Under the pieces are notes generated by a model. The model was not told the DNA's origin and searched no databases. It worked only from the letters and a program-made list of their open reading frames with translations. A program made the translations under genes and the position numbers. From a virus, in the IMG/VR virus record IMGVR_UViG_3300005613_000191, positions 1 to 37,839 of that record: a stretch of DNA of 37,839 nt; one strand, written 5' to 3'. Positions 23,329 through 29,481 of the stretch are shown here, one piece after another; the first letter of the stretch is position 1; every line of letters begins with the position of its first letter.

Positions 23329-23508
23329 ATGAAAAAACCTATAATTGAACTTATTGGAAGTGACGGTAATGCCTTTGCTATAATGAGCAAGGTGCAAAGA
23401 ACTGCCAAAATGTATAACATGGATTGGGATAAAATACAGAAAGAAATGACTGAGGGAGACTATGCCCATCTTTTGTCAGTAGTCCACAAATATTTCGAGG
23501 TCATTTAA
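23329..23508 (+). CDS. small phage-type conserved protein
   Basis: A 59-residue protein: KKPIIELIGSDGNAFAIMSK at the start, YNMDWDKIQKEMTEGDYAHL and a final HKYFEVI. This pattern, an E-x-GSDGNAF-like start then GDY and a final HKYF, is familiar from small conserved phage proteins of unknown role. Strong AGGAGG ribosome site. Sits directly before the next gene with no gap. Confidence 0.75.
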   Translation: MKKPIIELIGSDGNAFAIMSKVQRTAKMYNMDWDKIQKEMTEGDYAHLLSVVHKYFEVI

Positions 23509-23703
23509 ATGTCTGAAAAAACTCAATTCACCAAGCAGAGTGAGCAGGTACTTGAGACTGGGACAAGCTCTGTACAGCTGACAAAAAATAGCAAGGGTGT
23601 AAACATAGGTGTAAAAGTGTACGACCAAGACCCGAAAACCGCGGCTAAGTTGGCTGAGCAGATATTCGACAAATTTGACAAGAAATACACCAAGCTGGAA
23701 TAA
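23509..23703 (+). CDS. small hypothetical protein
   Basis: A 64-residue protein starting MSEKTQFTKQSEQVLETGTS with a charged amphipathic C-terminus (KLAEQIFDKFDKKYTKLE). Starts at the base after the previous stop. No family recognised. It is the last gene before element B. Confidence 0.7.
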   Translation: MSEKTQFTKQSEQVLETGTSSVQLTKNSKGVNIGVKVYDQDPKTAAKLAEQIFDKFDKKYTKLE

Positions 23704-24041
23704 GCCTTGTTAAGCAACAAGCTTAAATATATATATTACACAAAGGCTCGCCGTCAGCTTTCTTCAGTCACTAAATATATACAAATATATATATACCTGT
23801 GTATATCCCCTATCGAGAAATTGAATTTCGCCAAAAGTTCTCTTCGTCAAAATCAGCCTTTTGTGTATGTATAAGAGAAAACAAGCCATATATACTACAT
23901 ATCAATATGTTGACGATGACGACGACAACTATTGATGAATTTGCTTTCTCGATAGGAAAGATATACAAATATATATATAAACGTAAATTTTGCCTTTGAC
24001 GAAAGCTGACGGCGAGTTTTTGGCCATTGGAGGAAAGAAAC
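23704..24041. other. intergenic region holding element B
   Basis: 338 bases without a credible gene. The first 40 bases hold CTTAAATATATATATTACA, a possible TATA box; the remainder is element B and a GGAGG ribosome site (24029-24033) for the next gene. A plus-strand frame at 23799-23999 is explained by the AT-rich element, not by a gene. Confidence 0.6.
23747..24016 (-). repeat. element B: inverted-repeat-bounded element related to element A
   Basis: The element is bounded by a perfect 16-bp inverted repeat, CTCGCCGTCAGCTTTC at 23747-23762 and its complement at 24001-24016. Inside, ATATACAAATATATATATA is present as two direct 19-bp copies (23777-23795 and 23961-23979), and CCTATCGAGAAA is inverted (23809-23820 and 23945-23956). 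The centre (23894-23915) matches 22 bases of element A in the opposite orientation; a second stretch (23853-23881) also matches A. No target-site duplication flanks it. Candidate second origin or paired control site. Confidence 0.7.
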
Positions 24042-24257
24042 ATGAAAATAGATTTGAAAGAATTAAATAAAGTAGACGCGAATATAGTCGCTGATGTGAT
24101 AGCATTGGCCAACAAAGTAATAAAATTAGATGAAAGACTGATAGCAGGTTCTGTCCAATCCGCAGTATTGGCGAAACTGTTCGCCGGCATATACAATCAC
24201 CCGACTAACAAAATGCCGTCCTGCGACAAGATGGTGATAACATATGAAACAAAATGA
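24042..24257 (+). CDS. small helical protein
   Basis: A 71-residue protein starting MKIDLKELNKVDANIVADVI after GGAGG (24029-24033); the TTG at 24027 is inside that site and is rejected. Helical, moderately acidic. First gene after element B. No family recognised. Confidence 0.65.
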   Translation: MKIDLKELNKVDANIVADVIALANKVIKLDERLIAGSVQSAVLAKLFAGIYNHPTNKMPSCDKMVITYETK

Positions 24258-24432
24258 AGAGGCAATAGAAATGGAAGAGGGAAGCGAGGCCTTCAATGCA
24301 ATAGGCAACAGCGACCTTGGCCCGCACCGGGCAAAGAACAGCCGGGAAGAGCACTTCAAGATAAGGAAAGAGCTGAAGAGATTGAGGCTGAGGCCGGGAA
24401 TGCGGTATGAGCCAGAGAGGTTGGACGAATGA
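24244..24432 (+). CDS. protein with C-terminal KRLRLR module
   Basis: A 62-residue protein. Its C-terminal segment GNSDLGPHRAKNSREEHFK followed by KELKRLRLRP matches the C-terminus of the zinc-ribbon protein at 14958-15239, but it lacks the zinc ribbon. GGTGAT lies 6 bases before the ATG, inside the preceding gene. Probably a partner- or nucleic acid-binding module. Confidence 0.65.
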   Translation: MKQNEEAIEMEEGSEAFNAIGNSDLGPHRAKNSREEHFKIRKELKRLRLRPGMRYEPERLDE

Positions 24433-24503
24433 ACGATGAGCAAGATGAATATGGAATAGATGATTATATTCATTTGTTAAAAAAGAAGGGGAAAGAAAAA
24501 TGA
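24429..24503 (+). CDS. very small acidic protein
   Basis: A 24-codon frame (MNDEQDEYGIDDYIHLLKKK and on) that bridges two genes by ATGA overlaps at both ends. Acidic first half, basic end. It may mainly serve to couple translation of the dUTPase-like gene. Confidence 0.4.
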   Translation: MNDEQDEYGIDDYIHLLKKKGKEK

Positions 24504-24994
24504 AATTGACTAAGAAACAAATAGAACAAATAATCGAGCTTGTGGAAGAAAGTTTGGATTATGAAGTAGAAGTAAATGGGCCTGGTGATTACGACATACA
24601 TGGATATGTGCCAACAAAAAACATTGATTACATATGGAGTGGGATGCAACAAATATTAAAAAATACCGGCCTTGAGGAATTGTTCGAGCTTCAGCGAGCG
24701 TTACAAAAAAAGATAGATTTCAGTAATATGCCGCTTATACAGTACATAAGACTGATGTTTATAGGTATTGTTACAGAGGCATGCGAGGCGATAGAACAGA
24801 CAGATTGGAAACCATGGAAGCAGAGTACGGGCGTTAATCCCGGACAAAGTAAGAACTTCAAGAAGGAGATAATAGACATATGGCATTTCCTTATCAATCT
24901 TACGATGGCCAGCGGAATGGACGCGGACAATGTACTGGAAATGTTCAGAGCTAAGAACAAAATCAACATAGAGAGGCAGGAAAGGAAGTATTGA
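24500..24994 (+). CDS. dimeric dUTPase-like NTP pyrophosphatase (all-alpha, MazG superfamily)
   Basis: A 164-residue protein. Residues 1-45 are an extension, then an all-alpha NTP pyrophosphatase pattern: GIVTEACEAIEQTDWKPWKQ (residues about 94-113, acidic metal ligands), FKKEIIDIWHFLINLT (residues about 124-139, E-x3-D) and MFRAKNKINIERQ (K-x2-N-x2-RQ near the end). Dimeric dUTPases hydrolyse dUTP to dUMP and pyrophosphate; the nearby ThyX would use dUMP. Related family members act on other dNTPs, so the substrate is inferred. Follows AAGGGGAAAG ribosome site. Confidence 0.75.
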   Translation: MKLTKKQIEQIIELVEESLDYEVEVNGPGDYDIHGYVPTKNIDYIWSGMQQILKNTGLEELFELQRALQKKIDFSNMPLIQYIRLMFIGIVTEACEAIEQTDWKPWKQSTGVNPGQSKNFKKEIIDIWHFLINLTMASGMDADNVLEMFRAKNKINIERQERKY

Positions 24995-25158
24995 TGTCAG
25001 GAAATATTGATAACGTTCGGCGTTTTAGGGACAAACTCGGGCAAGAGGCTGGCATCAATTGGGAAAAGGCCAAGCATGGATGGGTGCGATACTATGATGA
25101 TGGAATAGTGACGCTAGACCCTGAAGTGTTTTTTAGATATCAGAAAAAGGTGAAATAA
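24994..25158 (+). CDS. small hypothetical protein
   Basis: A 54-residue protein starting MSGNIDNVRRFRDKLGQEAG, with a WEKAKHGWVRYYDDGIVT stretch. Its ATG overlaps the previous stop, and its final codons hold the AAGGTGA site of the next gene. No family recognised. Confidence 0.6.
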   Translation: MSGNIDNVRRFRDKLGQEAGINWEKAKHGWVRYYDDGIVTLDPEVFFRYQKKVK

Positions 25159-25159
25159 A

Positions 25160-25414
25160 ATGAGTAAAAATAATTCAGAGATAAAAGAAAAGCCAAAACC
25201 AGAACCGGAGCCTTTGACATTCCGCAGGTTTGTGCGGCAAAGAGCAGGACTTCGCGCAGTTAAAGAAAGAAAACGCAAAGAAAAACATGCAATGAACAAA
25301 ATGCTGCATGCATCAAGAAAGGCAAAGAAGGCAATGAAAAAAATGGGAATATCCGACCAAATACAGAGAGGGCGGGATATAGCCAAAAGGTGGCAAGATG
25401 AACAACAAGACTAA
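25160..25414 (+). CDS. highly basic protein
   Basis: An 84-residue protein with KPEPEPLTFRRFVRQRAGLR and a lysine/arginine-rich body, possibly nucleic acid binding. Good ribosome site (AAGGTGA). Overlaps the next small frame. No family recognised. Confidence 0.65.
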   Translation: MSKNNSEIKEKPKPEPEPLTFRRFVRQRAGLRAVKERKRKEKHAMNKMLHASRKAKKAMKKMGISDQIQRGRDIAKRWQDEQQD

Positions 25415-25487
25415 AAGAACGGTAATAGTATGGAAACACGCGCACGATTTTGATATGTACAGCGAGCATCATTTGTTTGCAATGTAG
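25398..25487 (+). CDS. mini protein
   Basis: A 29-codon frame, MNNKTKRTVIVWKHAHDFDM at its start. The ATG is preceded by AAGGTGGCAAG. Overlaps the preceding gene by 17 bases. Support is modest. Confidence 0.4.
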   Translation: MNNKTKRTVIVWKHAHDFDMYSEHHLFAM

Positions 25488-25498
25488 GAGATGAATAA

Positions 25499-25621
25499 AT
25501 GAAAATACATAATACTTGTATATTTTGCAGGAAATACAACCCTATAAGACCATGTAAAGAATGTACGGGGTGGGTTGATTCGAGAAATGACTTTATAATT
25601 AGAAAGGTGAAAAAGGAATGA
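25499..25621 (+). CDS. mini zinc-finger protein
   Basis: A 40-residue protein with NTCIFCRKYN and RPCKECTGWVD, two C-x2-C pairs separated by 11 residues. GGAGATGA precedes the ATG and its TGA overlaps the ThyX start, so it is likely coupled to thyX. Confidence 0.65.
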   Translation: MKIHNTCIFCRKYNPIRPCKECTGWVDSRNDFIIRKVKKE

Positions 25622-26256
25622 ACATAACAATCGAATATTATCCAGAAAAATATCTCGAAATGATATATACTGCTGGAAGAAATTGCTATGGAACTAGGGA
25701 TGCTGGTAAATTAATAATGAAAGATTTAGAATCACAGCAAAAATTACAGAAGTTTACACGTATGTTGGTGAGACGCGGTCATGAATCAGTATTGGAGCAC
25801 ATCTGTGTTTCAGTGTACGCTAAGGACATGTCACGGTCATTCCTTGCACAGATTACGAGGCATAGGCTTGTGTCCTATTCTGTCAAGAGCCAGCACTATG
25901 TCAAGCACAATGATTTCAAATACAAAAACCTTGAGACTTATGGAGAAGAGAATCCATCGTATATGGAAACACTGTACAAAAATCTCATGCGCAAAATAGA
26001 TAATGTATACCAACAAATGATGGACTATGGTATACCAAATTATATAGCAAGAGAGGTTCTTCCAAATGCGTGCTTGACCGACATGTACATGACTGCAAAT
26101 GTCAGGGAATGGAGGCACATCATACGAATGAGGATAGGAAAGGAAAACACGCCGGAAATTAGGCAATTTGCGAGAACGCTGCTGAGGGAGCTTTACACGT
26201 TAATGCCGGAACTGTTCGAAGACCTGAGAGATGAGTATTTTAAAACAGGTGAATAA
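25618..26256 (+). CDS. thyX: flavin-dependent thymidylate synthase
   Basis: A 212-residue protein with the ThyX signature region QITRHRLVSYSVKSQHYV (residues about 80-97, matching RHRxxSx-S), GHESVLEH upstream (residues about 54-61), and VLPNACLTDMYMTANVREWR and MRIGKENTPEIRQFA later, the folate and FAD binding parts. It makes dTMP from dUMP using FAD and methylene-tetrahydrofolate, without dihydrofolate reductase. The R of the classic S-x-R-Y end is His here (SQHY), a change seen in viral versions and probably tolerated. It is separated from the dUTPase-like gene by small genes of the same operon. Confidence 0.93.
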   Translation: MNITIEYYPEKYLEMIYTAGRNCYGTRDAGKLIMKDLESQQKLQKFTRMLVRRGHESVLEHICVSVYAKDMSRSFLAQITRHRLVSYSVKSQHYVKHNDFKYKNLETYGEENPSYMETLYKNLMRKIDNVYQQMMDYGIPNYIAREVLPNACLTDMYMTANVREWRHIIRMRIGKENTPEIRQFARTLLRELYTLMPELFEDLRDEYFKTGE

Positions 26257-26430
26257 ATGAATGAAGAACGAATAGAAGAAATACTAGATTATATAAAAAT
26301 AGTTTATAATGACGATGGCGTTGCTGTATGGGATATTGTGGCTGCCAAATTCAGCGAAGAAGAGCTCATAGAATTATTGGACAGGGGTCTTATATATGAG
26401 CCTGTGCTGGGGTATATACAGGTGATTTAA
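26257..26430 (+). CDS. small winged-helix-like protein
   Basis: A 57-residue protein with an acidic helical start and the end LLDRGLIYEPVLGYIQVI. The last part resembles the wing of archaeal MCM C-terminal winged helices (G-x-IYEP-x2-G-x-I), so it may contact nucleic acid or another protein. This is a similarity of short motif only. Its TAA overlaps the next ATG. Confidence 0.55.
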   Translation: MNEERIEEILDYIKIVYNDDGVAVWDIVAAKFSEEELIELLDRGLIYEPVLGYIQVI

Positions 26431-26759
26431 TGAAAGGAGATAAATTGTATTGTATTGAATGCGGAAATTATAGTATTGATGTACAAAATTTCTATGACTC
26501 TAGAAACAATGGCAAACCTAAATATGATGCACCGAAAAAAGTACATTTTGTTTGGAACTGCCCATATTGTGGGTCTAACAAAATAATGAATGTCAATCAA
26601 ACAATGATAGATAACATTATAATAATAAACAAAAAAAAGAATAATTATAAAGGGTCTACATTGTATAAGAAATTCAAGAAGGATTGGCCTTTGCTCCAAC
26701 AGAAAACTTTAAATAGCCTATCGGCCTCTATACTATTAGAGGAGACTGACAATGACTAA
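26430..26759 (+). CDS. zinc-ribbon protein with a promoter inside its 3' end
   Basis: A 109-residue protein with YCIECGNYSID and NCPYCGSNKIM, a zinc ribbon with 40 residues between pairs, then a basic helix. The last 18 codons or so are encoded by the promoter/palindrome sequence 26707-26742 that serves the next gene, so the C-terminal residues (TLNSLSASILLEETDND) may be read from regulatory DNA. A shorter ancestral gene is possible. Confidence 0.6.
   Translation: MKGDKLYCIECGNYSIDVQNFYDSRNNGKPKYDAPKKVHFVWNCPYCGSNKIMNVNQTMIDNIIIINKKKNNYKGSTLYKKFKKDWPLLQQKTLNSLSASILLEETDND
26707..26742 (+). promoter_or_regulatory. TATA promoter with palindrome, within a coding region
   Basis: CTTTAAATA (26707-26715) and, at 22-base spacing, CCTCTATACTATTAGAGG (26725-26742), identical in its palindrome to the 12514 promoter. 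It lies within the end of the 26430 gene and just ahead of the 26752 gene, giving a second start for the metabolic operon. Confidence 0.7.
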
Positions 26760-27084
26760 ACAGGCAATAAAGTACGAGGACGGGAAGCTGCATATAGAGC
26801 TTGTTCCACCAGAGACAGACATAGCAATAGCAGAAGTTTTAGGTCTCATGAGTTATAAATTGAAAAAATACCCCGTGAACAATTGGCGGAAAGGGTTGCA
26901 ATACAGTAAATATTACGCTGCTCTTAGGAGACACTTGCTTGCATGGTGGATGATGGAAGATATTGACCCAGAATCTGGATTACCACATTTATGGCATGCT
27001 TTATGTAATCTTGCATTTTTATCTGCTCAAAATGACAACCCTAAAAAATACAAAAAATTCGATGATAGAGTTAAGATAAAATGA
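26752..27084 (+). CDS. DUF5664-type protein (dATP/dGTP diphosphohydrolase-like)
   Basis: A 110-residue protein: KYEDGKLHIELVPPETDIAI at the start, NNWRKGLQYSKYYAALRRHL in the centre, and DPESGLPHLWHALCNLAFLS at the end. This matches the phage family DUF5664, thought to hydrolyse dATP/dGTP or related nucleotides. It lies in the nucleotide cluster with ThyX and the dUTPase-like gene. GAGG precedes the ATG. The exact substrate is inferred only. Confidence 0.75.
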   Translation: MTKQAIKYEDGKLHIELVPPETDIAIAEVLGLMSYKLKKYPVNNWRKGLQYSKYYAALRRHLLAWWMMEDIDPESGLPHLWHALCNLAFLSAQNDNPKKYKKFDDRVKIK

Positions 27085-27401
27085 AATCAAGCAGTCAATA
27101 TAGTAAGGAATGGCGTGAAAAAAATCCCAAAAAATATAGACAATTAACAAAAGTACAACATTTAAAAGAAAGAAAAATATTACATAATCTTAAAATAAAT
27201 GGTTGTGCGATTTGTGGTTATAATAAATGTATAGAATGTTTAGAATTTCATCATGTTAATTCGCAAGAAAAATGTTTTTCTATTGTGGGTCAAAATATGG
27301 GTAGAAAAATTGTGGATTTAATAAATGAATTAAATAAATGTATATTATTATGCCCAAATTGTCATAAAGAAATACATTATAAAAGAAAGGAGACAAAATA
27401 A
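27081..27401 (+). CDS. HNH endonuclease, copy 1 of a pair
   Basis: A 106-residue protein with a basic start, KINGCAICGYNKCIECLEFH (residues about 39-58) giving a zinc pair and the HH of the site (FHHVN), and CILLCPNCHKEIHYKRK (second zinc pair and final His). All HNH residues appear present. It closely resembles the protein at 28117-28422. AT content is higher than in neighbours, suggesting a homing-type insertion between the DUF5664 gene and the next. Confidence 0.8.
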   Translation: MKSSSQYSKEWREKNPKKYRQLTKVQHLKERKILHNLKINGCAICGYNKCIECLEFHHVNSQEKCFSIVGQNMGRKIVDLINELNKCILLCPNCHKEIHYKRKETK

Positions 27402-27596
27402 ATGGCGAAATTCGGAAGAGAAGTAATGTTGACGGCGACAGAAGAGAACGCCTTCAGGACTACTAGATTTATGGTCACTGAATGTGACACGCAAAAAGAA
27501 GCTGACGATTTGGTCAGAGCATGGATAAAAGAATATCCAGAGCTCAAAAAAATAAAAGGAAACACACGAATACTTGAAAATACATTGGGGAAATAA
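27402..27596 (+). CDS. small hypothetical protein
   Basis: A 64-residue protein starting MAKFGREVMLTATEENAFRT, with a helical centre (QKEADDLVRAWIKEYPELKK). Strong GGAGACAAAATAA leader. No family recognised. Confidence 0.65.
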   Translation: MAKFGREVMLTATEENAFRTTRFMVTECDTQKEADDLVRAWIKEYPELKKIKGNTRILENTLGK

Positions 27597-27597
27597 A

Positions 27598-27813
27598 ATG
27601 GCAAAAGGAAATAATAAGGCGCGAAAGAAAAATTTTACTGACGAACTTAATAAAGGATTTAAAGACTATGAAGAGGTCTTTTACATGCTTATAGAGCAAT
27701 CTAATCAAATGGGCATGACGCTTTTAGTAAAAAGTGTTGAGTTATCAAAATCTATACTGCAAACATACAAGAAAGCGTGGATTCTAAAAGCGAAGGAAAA
27801 AGATGCCGAATAA
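27598..27813 (+). CDS. small helical protein before the resolvase
   Basis: A 71-residue protein (MAKGNNKARKKNFTDELNKG at the start), basic then helical, ending KAWILKAKEKDAE. The ATG at 27598 is preferred over the upstream frame start at 27574. Overlaps the resolvase start by 11 bases. No family recognised. Confidence 0.65.
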   Translation: MAKGNNKARKKNFTDELNKGFKDYEEVFYMLIEQSNQMGMTLLVKSVELSKSILQTYKKAWILKAKEKDAE

Positions 27814-28117
27814 AGGGTATCAAAAAGGCTATAGATTCGAACTTGAGGTAAAGAAGTATCTTGAAAGCAAAGGGTGTCTGGTGTTCCGTTCGGCTGGGTC
27901 ACATTCCCTTGTGGATTTGGTCGCGTTTTCTCCACAGTATAAGGTAGTATACTTTGTGCAGTGTAAATATGGAACCTCAAAGATGAACAAGCAGGACATA
28001 ATGAGACTCACAAGATTAGCCGACAAATTTAACACTATACCCGTATATTGCAGCAGAAAACCAACTGCGTCTATAGTACTTATGAATATGAATACGACTA
28101 CAGAGATTTGTTTATAA
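27803..28117 (+). CDS. Holliday junction resolvase, Hjc type
   Basis: A 104-residue protein of archaeal Hjc size: KGYRFELEVKKYLESKGCLV (residues about 8-27, with the conserved Glu), FRSAGSHSLVDLVAF (residues about 29-43, S-x-S-x-x-D) and VVYFVQCKYG (residues about 48-57, the Q-x-K metal/catalytic pair). Hjc is archaeal and archaeal-viral, so it is the clearest evidence for host domain. It would cut recombination or replication junctions in viral concatemers, cooperating with the terminase. Its last codon overlaps the next start (TAATG). Confidence 0.85.
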   Translation: MPNKGYQKGYRFELEVKKYLESKGCLVFRSAGSHSLVDLVAFSPQYKVVYFVQCKYGTSKMNKQDIMRLTRLADKFNTIPVYCSRKPTASIVLMNMNTTTEICL

Positions 28118-28422
28118 TGAATTACACGGAATATAAAAGACAATATATGAAAATTTGGAGAAAGAAAAATCCAAATTATCTTGATGATGAAAAACATATT
28201 TTACATCAATTAAAAATAAATGGATGTGCAATATGTGGTTATAATAAATGTGATTCTGCATTAGATTTTCATCATTCAAATCCAAAAAATAAAAAATATG
28301 GAATAAATCTCAGTAAAATGTATAAAAAAGATTTAGCGGATGAATTGAATAAGTGCATTTTATTATGCGCTAATTGTCATCGTGAAATAACATACAACTA
28401 CAAAAATTTTGTAGAAACCTAG
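28117..28422 (+). CDS. HNH endonuclease, copy 2 of a pair
   Basis: A 101-residue protein from the ATG at 28117; the longer frame at 28048 reads back into the resolvase. Zinc/HNH parts are KINGCAICGYNKCDSALDFH (residues about 28-47) followed by H-S-N and CILLCANCHREITYN near the C-terminus. Very similar to the 27081 gene in the core but diverged in the N-terminus and loop. It is a free-standing nuclease inserted after the resolvase. Confidence 0.8.
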   Translation: MNYTEYKRQYMKIWRKKNPNYLDDEKHILHQLKINGCAICGYNKCDSALDFHHSNPKNKKYGINLSKMYKKDLADELNKCILLCANCHREITYNYKNFVET

Positions 28423-28433
28423 GTGGAAAAACC

Positions 28434-28802
28434 ATGGCAGGATTTGTAAACCAACGAGCCGAAGACGAAGAAGTAGTTTTTGCTTGCTTCGGAACTTACG
28501 GCAGTAAAGGCAAGGACAAAGCGCTCCTTGTGAAAGAAGGCGAAACACTCGAGGGAGTCCTTACGGCAGTTAAGGAAAGCCCAACGTATAAGAAAATCTT
28601 CATGCTCAAAGTAAAGGGCGAAGATAAACCAGTCCTTATTCTTGGTAAAACCGATTTGGTTGACAAGATGGGATATGGAAATCTTATTACAGACCTAGTT
28701 GCGGAAGTAAACGACATTGTGCGTATTACGTTCGTCAACAAGACAAAGACCCAGAAAAAATACGACTGGTATAATTTCGAAGTCGCCATCAAAAAAGCTT
28801 AG
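28434..28802 (+). CDS. OB-fold-like DNA-binding protein (putative SSB)
   Basis: A 122-residue protein after a strong AGGTGG site. Beta-rich regions GETLEGVLTAVKESPTYKKI (residues about 35-54) and NDIVRITFVNKTKTQKKYDW followed by YNFEVAIKKA fit a single OB fold, as in viral ssDNA-binding proteins: the two K-rich loops and aromatic residues would contact DNA. It lies between the resolvase and the polymerase and is followed by a terminator-like hairpin, consistent with high expression. Family match is by pattern, so call it putative. Confidence 0.5.
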   Translation: MAGFVNQRAEDEEVVFACFGTYGSKGKDKALLVKEGETLEGVLTAVKESPTYKKIFMLKVKGEDKPVLILGKTDLVDKMGYGNLITDLVAEVNDIVRITFVNKTKTQKKYDWYNFEVAIKKA

Positions 28803-28806
28803 GATT

Positions 28807-28860
28807 ATGAGGGAATAAATCCCCTCATTTTCTTTTATTGTTCAGATGGGAATGCCCGTC
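28807..28860 (+). terminator. two hairpins after the SSB-like gene
   Basis: First hairpin: ATGAGGG (28807-28813) pairs with CCCTCAT (28822-28828), then TTTTCTTTTATTG, a good U-rich tail. Second: GATGGG-AATG-CCCGTC (28845-28860, one G-U pair). The first looks like a terminator or attenuator, built like the leaders at 21021; the second sits 25 bases before the next start codon. Confidence 0.6.
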
Positions 28861-28884
28861 TTGTAAATATGAAGGAGAATTAGA

Positions 28885-29481
28885 ATGAGAAAAGTATTTG
28901 ACCAAAGGCTGTTTTTGTTTTTAACAAGAGTGACCCAGAAATATTTGGCGATGTTAAAACTATATGAGGAAGTAAGGGCTAGCACTACATTCGCCAAGAA
29001 ACAGTTTGGAGACATGCCAATTACTGCGGTTGAGATAGGCACGCAGAGGGGCTCTAATGCAAGGAGTATTTGCAATAACCTTAATGTGGAAACAATTTAT
29101 TGCATTGACCCTTATGGTGAATATTCAGAGATTCGCCAAGGTAAAGAATACACGTTCAATTTTTTACCTTATTTAAAGATAGCAAAAAGCAGATTAAAAA
29201 AATACCCTGCTATATTTATAATAAAAGAATCACAAAAAGCTGCAAAATATATTCCAAATAATCTTGACTTTATTTATATTGATGGAAATCATGATTATGC
29301 TTATTGTTTAAATGACATAGAAAGATATTATAAAAAACTCAGACAAGGCGGTATTCTTGCTGGGCATGATTTCTGTGGGAATTTTAGAGAAGTCATTGAA
29401 GCAGTATATACCTTTCTTGCGGATAAACCACAATTAAAATTGCATACTAAACAATCAGATTGGTGGTTTATTAAACCATGA
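28885..29481 (+). CDS. class I SAM-dependent methyltransferase-like protein
   Basis: A 198-residue protein. Residues about 49-60 VEIGTQRGSNAR form the SAM-binding glycine loop, YCIDPYGEYSE follows (acidic end of the second strand), and DFIYIDGNHDYAYCL (residues about 130-144) and GGILAGHDF the later motifs, as in the Methyltransf_24/FkbM-like groups. These methylate small molecules or sugars as well as nucleic acids. It is beside the polymerase but glycan genes lie further on, so the substrate is open. Its stop overlaps the polymerase start. Confidence 0.75.
   Translation: MRKVFDQRLFLFLTRVTQKYLAMLKLYEEVRASTTFAKKQFGDMPITAVEIGTQRGSNARSICNNLNVETIYCIDPYGEYSEIRQGKEYTFNFLPYLKIAKSRLKKYPAIFIIKESQKAAKYIPNNLDFIYIDGNHDYAYCLNDIERYYKKLRQGGILAGHDFCGNFREVIEAVYTFLADKPQLKLHTKQSDWWFIKP

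Noticed and set aside
23747-24016. MITE or insertion sequence because of terminal inverted repeats
   Set aside because: No flanking duplication is seen at either element, and the shared boxes are arranged like binding sites.
27821-27845. tRNA-like ATTCGAAC in the resolvase gene
   Set aside because: Within a well-supported coding frame and with no pairing arms.
28048-28116. N-terminal extension of the second HNH gene
   Set aside because: It lies within the resolvase gene in another frame; the ATG at 28117 gives a protein that aligns with the first HNH copy.
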